Below, piece after piece: positions 47,253-58,800 of a DNA stretch of 64,000 nt (its first letter is position 1; every line of letters starts with the position of its first letter). The notes beneath the pieces are model-generated. The model was not told the origin of the DNA, did not search any database, and saw only the letters and a program-made list of their open reading frames with translations. The DNA comes from Sphaerolaimus hirsutus (lineage: Eukaryota > Nematoda > Chromadorea > Monhysterida > Sphaerolaimidae), in NCBI GenBank assembly GCA_964036195.1, contig CAXIWS010000359.1, forward strand, positions 1-64,000, read 5' to 3'. The position numbers and the translations under genes are program-made.

Positions 47253-48103
47253 TAGTGATGGAATGGCGCCATGGCGCTGGCGCCATTTGAGGGCGCCAAA
47301 GGGCGCCGCGCCATGGCGCCATTGGCGCTTGGCGCCATTTTTCTGTGGCGCCCTTGGCGCCTGGCGCCCACATTCTGAAAGGCGCCATGGCGCCCTTGGC
47401 GCCTGGCGCCCTTTTTCTGTGGCGCCTTTGGCGCCTGGCGACCTGCTTTAAAAGGGCGCCAAAAAGGCGCCAGCAGGGTTTCAAGGTGAGCGTTGTAATT
47501 ATAAATGAAAAAAATGAACAACGCATCCGTGGATGATCTAAATTCGCCAAAAAATGGACAAAGTGGTTTGAGTGGGTGCGAATCTTTCGTCAAATGGTTC
47601 ATAAGATGTGCCTGACCGATCAGAAGACGAGAATGATGGACCACCGAAATTGCAAAATCATAAATCAATGGATTCAAATCGTTGCAATTCTGTTTTTGTC
47701 CATTTCAAGGGAACATTGATTGAAAAAGTCTATTTGAAGTGAATGGATTGTTGTCTAATGACAATTTCCATTGTGTTTGAATTTGCCATGTGGATTTTTT
47801 ATAAAAATATTCTGTTGCTAGTCTTGTTTTTGTTTATTAAATCCTGGAGAACGTGAATTAAGACGTAAATGCATGTACTAAAGTGCTGTAGAAGCATTTT
47901 TAGCACACACAGGGTGTTGTACGCACCTATTTATACTGGCGCCCTTGGCGCCTGGCGCCCTATTTGTCAAATGGCGCCATGGCGCCCTTGGCGCTTGGCG
48001 CCCTCTTTCCGTGGCGCCCCTGGCGCCTGGCGCCCACTTTCCGAATGGCGCCATGGCGCCGTTGGCGCCTGGCGCCCTTTTTTCTGGCGCTTTTCCATCA
48101 CTA
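47253..48103. mobile_element. GGCGCC-rich element with TAGTGATGGAA ends
   Basis: It starts TAGTGATGGAATGGCGCC and ends GGCGCTTTTCCATCACTA, inverse of each other. CACCCGGGTG-like sequence borders both ends. Inside, GGCGCC and CCATGGCGCC recur dozens of times in two clusters, separated by an ordinary AT-rich core (47480-47930). A related copy spans 49488-50302 (TAGTGATGGAAATAGCGC to GCGCTTTTCCATCACTA) and a short cluster lies at 61664-61731. Confidence 0.6.
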
Positions 48104-48722
48104 CCCGGGTGCTATACAAAATTGAGACCCTTTCCAGGAACTTTTTTCAAAACTTGTATAACACCTGGGTGTTCCGTCAGGGGGTGTTTTACATGGAAAC
48201 ACAAACTTGAGTGGTTAGATGTTTGTGTTGTTAGATGTTCTTTAAGTGAGTGCTTTCGTTTTCTATTTGTGCTGCACATTCCTACATATTTAGTCTTTTT
48301 TGGTTCCCAGCGTGCAGCAATTCAATGGAAAAATGAGTGCCGCGGAATTACTTGGTCCGACTGAAAAGTCCCCGGGCAGTGCTCGCCATCTGCGCTGGGG
48401 GTAAGCTACGGTCATACAATTTTGACAGGTTAAGATAGGTGTTTTGAGTTTTCACCCAAAATTTTACCCCTCTAGCTCCACCCACTGCGGAACTGTGGGG
48501 GTTATAATTTCGGTCATTTTGTACTGATGTACAAATGGTGTTCTAGCTCAATGCTGCTTTAACTTGTGATCAAGAAACTTTGGCTAGTGTAAGCCACCAG
48601 TGTTGGCAATGTGCCAGCACTAACCAAAATTAGCTTTGATATCATAAGCCTAGTCCATATTGTCATTACTGTCATCATTAGTACTCAGTACTGAAGTATA
48701 AAATATTTTGAGTAAACATAAT

Positions 48723-49361
48723 TGAGGCGTCTACTTCTAAAAGTTGACAAGTCCAAAATATGAAAATTTCGAGTTAGGCTCGGAAACGTCATCTGGGGCT
48801 ACTTCCTCACAATTTTTATCATTTTCCATAAAATTTTTGACCTCACATGCCCATATGGCAAAGTGCCAAATTTGTCATTTTTGGGGAAAAACGCAAAAAC
48901 TTCGGGCAAAAATTCAACAAGTCCACCTAGTTAAGTGCAAGAAGTCGACAAGTCCATCCCTCCGTTTCCTTTTTTATGGGCAAAAAAAGCAAGAAATGTG
49001 ATATGTCCACCATGGACAGCTACTTCCAAAAGTCGACAAGTGCATAAATTGCCCATAAGGCAGCCTCGGCCTCCCCGGGAACAAAAATGTTCTCTAGTGC
49101 AAGAAGTCGACAATTCCCTCCCAATAACAGTTTTGCTCTGACCGAATGGAAATTTATGGACACCCCATTTTTCACATAAAGGTTGAGAGCAGGGGCTGAA
49201 AATTTGACACTTTATTGTCAACATATGGAACTTGATGGAAAGCATGAGAGAGCCAAATTGGACACGCACCACGAGCCTGGAATTGGGTCCGAAACTTAAA
49301 ATGCGATTTACTCAAAATCACATTTTGTGGACTTGTCGACTTTTAGAAGTAGAGGCCTCAA
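48723..49361. mobile_element. TIR element, TTGAGGCGTCTACTTCT family
   Basis: The left end TTGAGGCGTCTACTTCTAAAA pairs with the right end TTTTAGAAGTAGAGGCCTCAA. Internal GTCGACTT modules recur. The partner fragment at 1360-1640 is inverted. Non-coding. Confidence 0.65.
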
Positions 49362-49487
49362 TTATAACGTGACATAGCCATAGGTTCTCTGTTCTGTTGC
49401 CCGAAATAAAGTACAAAAACCGATTGAAGGACTCAATCTTGATTGAATCGTTACCGGTACCGGTAGGTTTAGTGCCTGCTTCCAACC

Positions 49488-50302
49488 TAGTGATGGAAAT
49501 AGCGCTAGAACGTTGATGCCGAGCGCCAAAGCCAGGCCAGGTTTTTTCCAGAGTTGTGAAAGCGTATTTACGCTTAGCCGAAATACCCGGGTAAATGGGT
49601 ATTTATACTTACGCATACGTTTACGCTTTCATAAAATACCCGTACCTTTATTACGCTTTCCCGGCCAAAATACCCGGGTACTCAAAAGTAAAAAAGCTAT
49701 TCACATGGTCCGGTTTTACACTTTTGAAAAAGTGTAAAACCACGAAAAAAGAAAGTGAACAATACTGCGTACCAAATAAATATGACTGTGTGTGTGCACT
49801 GTGCAGTAAAGCACTGGAAATAGCAACACATGTACAAATTGTGTCCCAATATGAATGTCATGTTGACACTGTGTCTTGGCTTTAGATTAGAAATTTTGGG
49901 GTCAAAAATGGATTCCGACGACGATGTTGCTGCGTCAACAGCATGAGTTAGAAAATGAATCTGACTCAAGTGTTGCTGCCAATCAATTGCCATCAGCATC
50001 TAAGGGCAGGCTACCAAGTGGACGTCAGAAAAATGTTCCTGAGACTGAGAGCTTGATTTCGGAAGAATTCACTGAGAAAAACTGTCTTAAAGTTTTTTAC
50101 GCTTACGCTTTTTCTAACGTTTTCCTAGGTATTTTAATAATAACTTACGCTTTCTGTAGCCATGCTCAAAATTTGAAAAGTTTTATTACGCTTACACTTA
50201 CGCTTTCCAAAAATACCAGTATTTTAACAACTCTGGTTTTATCCTGTCGCCATGCAAAATAGGACCAACCGTCAAAAGCGCCGTGGCGCTTTTCCATCAC
50301 TA
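49488..50302. mobile_element. TAGTGATGGAA-ended element with ACGCTTTC modules
   Basis: The ends match those of 47253-48103. The interior has many short TTACGCTTTC modules near both ends. One open frame (49924-50086 and on) reads acidic/Ser-rich residues but has no recognised domain and could be a decayed remnant. Confidence 0.45.
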
Positions 50303-50933
50303 TTCCAACCTGTGCCTTTGCAACCATTTCACAAAAAATAAGCAGGTCTTATTACTTTGGTGACCTATAAAAACCTTGTGGAACGCACTCCTGTCCAAGT
50401 GGTGTACACCGATGTACAGTTGTACTCATAATCTGTGTTTTGCGGGTTTTTTGCAGTAAATTTTTTTTTGTGGCAGCTTAGGTATAATTGAATGGTTAAA
50501 TATGGGGACCATTCATGTTTGTAAAGATCTGTCAGGTGTGATGATTGCAACCCTCTGGAAAACAGTGTCTAATTCTTCAAGTTTTTTTTTCTTCAAAAGT
50601 TATGTAATTTAATTTTTTTGTATACTTTTTGAATATTTTAATTTTAAACTAGAATATTACTATTTAAAATTTTTCTGGTCAATTTTGAATGCCTCTTTCT
50701 TATCGTGCACCCTCCTAAGCCGTTCCTATTAGCTGTTACAACACACTTTTTTGATGTCATTCTAACGGTGTGGGTGGGACTGGTCCCCTAACTGAACTTA
50801 CCTGCAGCTGTAGGGTTTTGCGAAAATATGATGTAATTGGCCACAATGAAAAACCAATAATGCCTCTGAGAAGTCATGCTAGAAAGCAGAATACCAGGGA
50901 CTTTTTACCTGTGGGACAAGTGGTTGTTAAGTC

Positions 50934-51345
50934 GGAATTACAGCTCAGCGGCGTTTGACGTGAAATGATGACGTCCTAAAATTGATTACATGAAATTGGA
51001 CAAAGGTACAGGTGAAATTTCAGAATTAGATAGTTCTAGTAATTGTGTGTAATGTCCCAAAATTTTTTTATCAAATAATCATTATTTAAGTAGTTATTAA
51101 TTTAATGGCAAAATTTTTTGGTGACATAAAATGTTTGACGTGAAATGTTGAAGTAGACTGTAAATTTTGACATAAAATTCATAACTTATCAAATAATAAT
51201 TACTTTCTTAATTTTTTAAGGACATTACACACAATTACTAGAACTATCAAATTCTGAAATTTCAACGCTATACCTATGTCTATTTTGATGTAATCAATTT
51301 TACAACGTCATCATTTCACATCAAATGCTGCTGAGCTGTAATTCC
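50934..51345. mobile_element. Inverted-repeat element with arms of about 130 nt
   Basis: The left end GGAATTACAGCTCAGCGGCG pairs with GCTGCTGAGCTGTAATTCC at the right. Arms contain GACGTGAAATGATGACGTC and GTGTAATGTCC blocks in inverse order. Confidence 0.65.
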
Positions 51346-51414
51346 AGTTTTATGTCTACTTCATTCCCAGTAATGATTGTGGTCACACAAGATAGTTTTC
51401 ATGGTTCCGATTTG

Positions 51415-51900
51415 AAAACTCAATTTGAAACTGAATGGCGACGAGTCGCCATACAGTTTTCAAACATTGTAAATTTGCATTAAATTTTTCAAAAAGTGTA
51501 AACGTATGCATGCAATGGTTTCCACAAGTCACATTTATTGTCTAAATTTAACATTTGTTGAACATTTTTGAAAACTGTACCGTGTCACATTGTGCCCACA
51601 CACACTAGTTTTCCGCGTGACGCTTGGGAAAACTCAAATGGCGACATGTCGCCATTCAGTTTTCCCATCTTGCATGAAGTAAAATTTAGAGGTAAAAATA
51701 AATTTGTTTTGGTTTCGGCAAGTCACAATTTTTCCCAACATGAATGCAATAGGGGAAAACTGAATGGAAAATGTCGCCATGTGGTATGGCGACACTTGTT
51801 GAATGTCGCCATACCACATGGCGACATGTCGCCATTGTCGCCAAATGTCGCCATGGACTGTATAAGTCAGTTTTCGACATGTGAATGCAATATGTGAAAA
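51415..51900. repeat. TGGCGACATGTCGCCA palindrome cluster
   Basis: The palindromic module GGCGACATGTCGCC and variants recur about six times, framed by GAAAACTGAATGG and CATTCAGTTTTC. The layout parallels the GGCGCC clusters but with a different core palindrome. Confidence 0.6.
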
Positions 51901-52834
51901 CTGAAAAACTTTGCTGTGTATGTGACTGCTGAACTGGCAAAAAACCACACAACCATTTTTGACATGCAGACAGCCGATGAGGAGGAGGAGGAGGAGGAGA
52001 ATGTCGATGTGAACCAAAGTGATGCCGTATCAACGCAGTTTAATCGAGGAAACTGTTGAAATATGATTGTTTTTCGTTTTGGTTTTGTGTGTTTCTTTTA
52101 CATTTCGTTAATGTTTCATGCGTGATATTTTCCATTTGTAAAATTATAATAAAAATACCATAGCAACATTTTTTTTCCATTTTACTTTTTACACATGACA
52201 GAAAGCTTACAGAGAATACAACTGTAAAAAGAGAGCAATTGATGTATTTGTACTGTATCTAGCGAATTTATAAACTGTGAATAATGCCTTACAAAATGTA
52301 ACCATGCACACCGAAATCATCATCATGTAAATCAAAAATGGGATCAGAACGTTGAAATGGCAACAAAAACGTGAGAAAAAACGTGAGAAACAAAAACATG
52401 ACTATTTGTATTTTGACCATATATTTTGAGCTTTTCATAGCCGTAATTGTATTGCACAATAAAGTGAATGAGATTTGATAAGTGACAAATGCATTGAAAA
52501 TGGACAAGTTTGTATGAAACTATATCAATGTTGAAACGAGATAGTTACTTACTTAATTATTGCACATAATTGACCTACTTAACACGAAAGTTGACCTACT
52601 TAAGTAAAATTGACCTACTTAATTACTTCTAAGTACTTCAGAAACTACATACTAAACCAATTTTTAAACAAAATTCCAAATCAAAATCAACATGAGAGTG
52701 GCCATACACACAGTACTTTTCACCATGACTTGTGTGAAAACTGCAATTGCATGCTAGTCATGGTGGAGAGTAGTGTGTGTAGGCACACTAAATTATTTCA
52801 AAAATATTAATTCATCATTCTGACAACCGGCATC
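51901..52834. other. Intergenic stretch, no gene recognised
   Basis: It holds a GAGGAGGAGG microsatellite (51978-51998) and a triplicated TTGACCTACTTAA module (52570-52622). The convergent 3' end of the AT-hook gene lies just to the right. Confidence 0.5.
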
Positions 52835-55800
52835 TCAGTGGTCTGTGTCATCTGCATTGTCTGCTGGCAGTCCCAACCCGTGTATACTGTCAAGTAAACT
52901 GTCAAATGTCAAATGAAATGTAGACTAAACTGTCCAATGTCATGAAAAGTTCAGTATTACAATTTTTCCTATTTTTATTCTGATCGACACTTTACCTAGC
53001 ATTTCAGTTTACATTTGACACTTTACTTGACACTTAACACGGGTTGCGACTGCCCCCTGAATCATCGGAAGCGTCATCTGAGTTTTCCGAGTCATCCTCT
53101 ACGTCGTCATCGTCGTCGTCCTCCTCCTCGACGTCCTCCTCCTCGACGTCCTCCTCCTCCTCGACAATCTGTGTTTAACGTTAAACTGTGCATGGAATTA
53201 GTAAACTAGTGTGTGTAGGCACTATGTTCCTAATTTTTAATGTACGATACAGCAGTTTTCCCACGTTGCATTCAAAATAGGAATGTTTTATGTATGAAAG
53301 AGACATGAGTTTTCCCACATTGCATTCAAAATAGGAATGTATTATGTATGAAACAGACATGAGTTTTCCCACGTTGCATTCAAAATAGGAATGTTTTATG
53401 TATGAAAGACAGGAGTTTTCCCACATTGCAATCAAAATAGGAAATTTTGTACGTATGAAACAGACAGGAGTTTTCCCACATTGCCATCAAAATAGTTTTC
53501 ACAAAATATGTTGGACTTACACTTCTCAACAGTAAAATGTTTAAACTCACTTCCAATCGGCCTGTGCTGCTTTTTTGACTGTGGTCGCGAGCCGCCGCGC
53601 CACCAGCAGCCGCCGCGCCACCAGCAGCCGCCGCGCCACCAGCAGCCGCCGCGCCACCAGCAGCCGCCGCGCCACCAGCAGCCGCCGCGCCACCAGCAGC
53701 CGCCGCGCCACCAGCAGCCGCCGTGCGACCGGCAGCCGCCGCGACGCCGCCTGTACCAGCTGCAGCGCCAGCGCGAGTCGCATCCTGAAGTTTTACTTCA
53801 ATAAGTTGTCACAGTACTTTACGTTTGAAATGGGATTCAGTTTTCAGTATCGTGATCGGTATTCACTTTTTGAGATTTCGGGATCGGGATTTTTGTTTCG
53901 TAATCAGGACCGGGATTGTTTTTTTGAGATTTCGGGATTGTGATTGGGTTTTCAGGATAGGGATCGGGACTGCTAACTCCCTGAATTTCACGGGATCGGG
54001 ATCGCGATCCCATTTGAAGCCTACACTACTTTGCACAGTATTTTAAAAAATACTATATAAGCTTTGAAAGTGGAACATAAAAAGTTATCTATGAGAAATA
54101 AATAATGAATTGAAACTGCTGAAACTGACATTTTGCACACCGACGTGAGCCTGCGCACACTGCGCTGCCGCGCGCTGCCGCGCCGCATCTCGTTTGCAGG
54201 CTTCGCGCAGAATTCGCTGCTGGTATTCAGCTGACGCTGCATCGGAGCCGTAACCGTGCGATGTCACCTGACCACTTTTCCTTTCCGCCACCGCACTTTT
54301 TTGTCTCTGTTGAATGTTCTGCGATGCCTGTGTGAAAAGTTATGTCGTAAATTTAGTACAGGTTTTTGTAAGCAGCCTGATAGTACATAAATGTTAAATG
54401 AATAACCAACCATGTCGATATCGTCTAGATATGGAACTAGGCTGTCATCGCAAGTTGTCCCCTCTGGAAACGGATCCAGTGGCATGTTCGTCTGAAAGTT
54501 GTGACAGTGTGTCGATATTATAAACTTCGAAACTGTTTGCATGGCCATTACGACTACGCTGTCAACAAAAACTTTTTGTGGGAAAATGGAAACGGAATAT
54601 TTGTTGTACATGCCGGAAAAGGGAAACGAAAAGTAATGTGCATTTGTCGGAAAACGGAAAAATGGAAGGCCTGAAAACGGAAACGGACAAAAAATTGCCT
54701 GGGGAAAGCGGAAAATGGAAATTTGACAACGTCATTATGACTGACCTCCATTGGCGTGCGATTTGTGTCCATGGCCGGTGCCACCAACTGCAGCGACAGC
54801 GGTGATGGTATGTGTCCCAGTCGGCGACGGGATGAACCACCGGATGCGCCACCATCCGTGGAATTTCCGGCGCCACGAGCCGAAGTAGCACCAGACGGCG
54901 TCACCAGCGAGATGGCAGGAGCTGGACTGGCAGCGCACGTAACGCCACTGGCGCCAGTGCTCGGATTATTCTGCATTTAACAACAGTTTTCCCACGTTGC
55001 AATCAAAATCTGAATTTTTTATGCATGAAACAGAGAGTAGTTTTCCCATGTTGCAATCAAAATAGGAATTTATTATGCATGAAACAGAGATGAGTTTTCC
55101 CACGTTGCAATCAAAATAAGAATTTCTTATGCATGAAACAGTAGTTTTCCCACGTTGCAATCAAAATCGGAATTTTTTATGCATGAAACAAAGAGGAGTT
55201 TTCCCATGTTGCAATCAAAATAGGAACATTTTATGTATCAAAAAGACAGCGAGTTTTCCCACGTTGCAGTAAATATGTGCATGCACATAAACTAACTTCC
55301 ATGAAAATCTCCAGTGCATCTACCAAATCGGACAATTCCTGATTGGACAGCGAATTGATGGTGTCCATCCATTCGTCCAGGGTGCCCAGGAAGCGCCAGT
55401 GCTTGATGACGTTGCAGACACATTGCAAGTCGATGGTTTGCCTGGATCGTGTGTCCGAGCACCCCTACAATACGTAAATGTAGTGAAAATTGTAAAGGAA
55501 ACTTGCAGTACAGAGTTTATAAAAATGCAACTGACACGTTTGGTATTTTCCATGGCTTTGTTGATGGTGCTGCACAATTCGCGCATTTGTGGCCTGTCCA
55601 ATGCGTTTATTTGCTGTGCGAATTGGCGCAGCGACGCGTGCAGGAGCGGCCGTCCGAGCCTCTTGTGTGTGCACCCTGACTCTGTTATGTCATTTTGCAT
55701 GGGCATTGGCTCTGACACTTTCACCGCAATTGCAACTTTTTCGGGATTCGGTTTTTCAGGTGTCAAACTTTCCGGTGTGAGCAATGCTGCCACTCTGCGC

Positions 55801-58800
55801 ACAGTTCTGAACATCATTGTCTGTTCGTGGCAGCGCCACCAGTTTTCCACCTTTAACTCAATTCTTTCGGCTGAAAGTTAAGCAAGTTAAATGTATTATA
55901 TGTTTGTGCAGCCAACATGGAAAAGCGCAGAAAAATATACCTCGGGTGCATTTCCGATCTGCCTTCAGCTCTACAAAATCATTCCAGCTGAGTTGGATCA
56001 TTTGGTCAGACATGTTAAACGCTTTTTCCTCGCTCAAGCCAAACTTGATCATCAGGTGATTCAGAATGAACGCGTGCAACTCTTTCTTCTCTTTTAGGAT
56101 GTTTTGTTGCATAGCGATGTCCTTTAGGTGTGCGCGGTGAATCTGAAGAGCAAATTAGGAAGTTTTTATGCATGAAAGATAGTAGTTTTCCCACGTTGCA
56201 TATCAAATAGGAATTTATTATGCATGAAAAAGAGAGGAGTTTTCCCACGTTGCAGATCAAATAGGAATTTTTTATGCATGAAAAAGAGAGGAGTTTTCCC
56301 ACGTTGCAATTCAAATAGGATTTTTTATGCATGAAAAAGAGAGGAGTTTTCCCACGTTGCAATTCAAATATGATTTTTTATGCATGAAAAAGAGAGGAGT
56401 TTTCCCACGTTGCAATTCAAATAGGATTTTTTATGCATGAAAAAGAGAGGAGTTTTCCCACGTTGCAAACAAAATAGGTTTTTTTTGGTATGAAACAGCA
56501 TGTATAAAAAAATGTTGTTCGCAAAGAAACGTTATACAGCAGATATGTAACCTTTGCTTTTTTAGCTCTTTGTGATTTGACAGTCGCTTTTTTTTCCTTC
56601 TTTGCTCCATCAGCACCAATGTCAGCAGCGGTGTCTGCGTCGCTGTGCACGTTTGTCCATTTTTCACCCAAATCGTCGGAGCTATGCAGGCGCGTAGCAC
56701 GCTCAGGAAACGCTGAGGCAGTTGTACAATAAATGCATGAAAAATAGTGTCACATAAATTAATTAAAATGTTGAAAACTCACACGCCTCCCTTGCAAACC
56801 ACTCCATGCCCTCCAGTCCTTTGTACTTTGAATCGAGCGTTTCGTTCATGTACTCAGCGCCGGCACTGTCCTGAGCAACGCCACTCAATTGTGACTTTGA
56901 ATCGGCAAATCGCTTCTGAAATGGTGTTTTGTCATTTACAGATAACTGTAAAAGTCATCACAAAAAGGGTTCAAACGGGATCCCTATCCCAATACAGTTC
57001 CCGAAATGTCAAAAACTGAATCCCAATCCCTAAAAGTCAATCCCGTTCGAACCCTACAGACTGTAAAGTGTGCGGTCAGTGGTCAACATGGGTATCACAA
57101 ATTATCTGTTTGGCGCAGTATAAAATGTAGGTTATTTGTTTGGACGCACTGAGGAGAGTATAAAACATAAACCCAACTTTTCAGAACACAAAAAAAACCA
57201 CCCAAAAGCAAATAACAACTAAGTTAACCTTGAATTGTCGCCTCTTCGCACGCCACATCGCTTTCAAAAGTTTCAGGCGCGCGTTAAAGCCGCCTTCATT
57301 CACAGGTTTGTTGGCATCCTTCACTTTGCGGAACATGATGCCATCGGGGTAATCGGGGTACGGCGGCTCAAAGTACTCCTCACTGACAAATTTGCGCCAG
57401 TCCGCTGCCATGAGGTTCTTGTTTAGACGCTGCAATGTAAAAATACATATATTTGGGAAAAAAATTATGCATCACTAATTACGGTTGAAGCGTTATGCCG
57501 TTATACAGAGACATTTCTGTATTTCGTTGTCCCCATGAACATCACGATCCCAAAAGTTCAATGCTCATCCCAATACCTAAATTTCAAAAAGCCGACCCGT
57601 AAAACTGATTCCCGTAAATACTTTAACTTACGCTAGCCGTGATGTGATTGCCGTGTTCATCAATGCGCGACGACTCCTCAGTGCTCCAAATTCTGTGAAT
57701 GTACAAAGTGATACATTTTCTGAAGCAGTCAAAGTAGAAGAAAATCAGTGAACTCACAGCCGATATTTCCCAAGCAGCTGATTGAACTTGAGATTGAACT
57801 CATCCAATTTGTCTGGATGGATGTGAACTGATTTGCGGCCACCGACACCAGCCCTGGACGGGTCACCCTTAGAGGGGGAATCGATGCGGCGCCGTTTCTG
57901 TTTTGTGCCAGATTTCTGTTTTTCAGCAGTTTTGCCCCTCTTTTTGCCATGCAGCGCCGCCTTTGCAATGACAACTGACTTTTCATCTTCTCCTTCAGGC
58001 GTCTGCGCTCTGCTTTGCGGAATAGTTTCCTGTATTGAATTAGCTTATTTTATTACAAATAAACGACTTTTCCCACGTTGCACTCAAAATAGGAATATTT
58101 TTTGTATGAAAGACTAATGAGTTTTCCCACTTTGCAATTCAAAAAGGAATTTTTTGTGTATGAAACAGACATGAGATTTCCCATGTTGCAGTATACATGT
58201 TCATAAACATAAAATAACTTGCATGTAAATCAAAAAACGTTTTTCTTCTAAAACTAACAATTGAGCAGTTGCTGCTGCCACTGTCACTTTCCTGGCCGTC
58301 ATCCTTGTAGTCCTCGTCAGGGTCGTTGTCACTGTCGTCTTCTAAGCGGCGCAGCGGCTTCGAGTTGCGCGACGCTCGGCGCCGCTTACCACGGGAAGGG
58401 GAACCGGCCACAATCCGGTTTCTTTCTTGCTCCAACAGGTACGCCGTGGTTTCTTCAAACTCGTCGCTGCTGTCAGAAATCTGCGATGTTTAATGTAGTA
58501 TTTGTCTGCACATAAACAGTTCTATTTACCGATCACTGACACACAATTACAACACACAAAAAGTACACAAAACAGACATTTCTGTGATAAAAAAAATGTC
58601 TAAACATTTACCTGTTCCACATCATCTGTCTCATCCCACTTTTTCCGTTTTTGCTGCAGCTCCTTTTTCACTTTTTCCTCCTGTTTCTTCCTGTTCGAAA
58701 CTTTGGCTTTGGCTGAACTTTGCTCCTTCAATTCCCGCCAACGCTTCTGAAACAGTGAATCAATTGTTTTACAGACTATAACGGTTAAAACGGGATTGAC

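Noticed and set aside
47077..48364. Open frames with APLAPGALF-type repeats
   Set aside because: They arise from GGCGCC palindrome clusters that are open in several frames on both strands; no start, splice or domain evidence.
53508..53943. Plus-strand open frames with HQQPPR or SSRRAT repeats
   Set aside because: They are shadows of the 15-bp repeat that encodes an Ala/Gly tract in exon 25 on minus, whose frame is fixed by neighbouring phase-0 exons.
56968..57054. tRNA B-box-like GTTCGAACCC
   Set aside because: It is the inverted end of the GGGATC element; no cloverleaf or A-box can be drawn around it.
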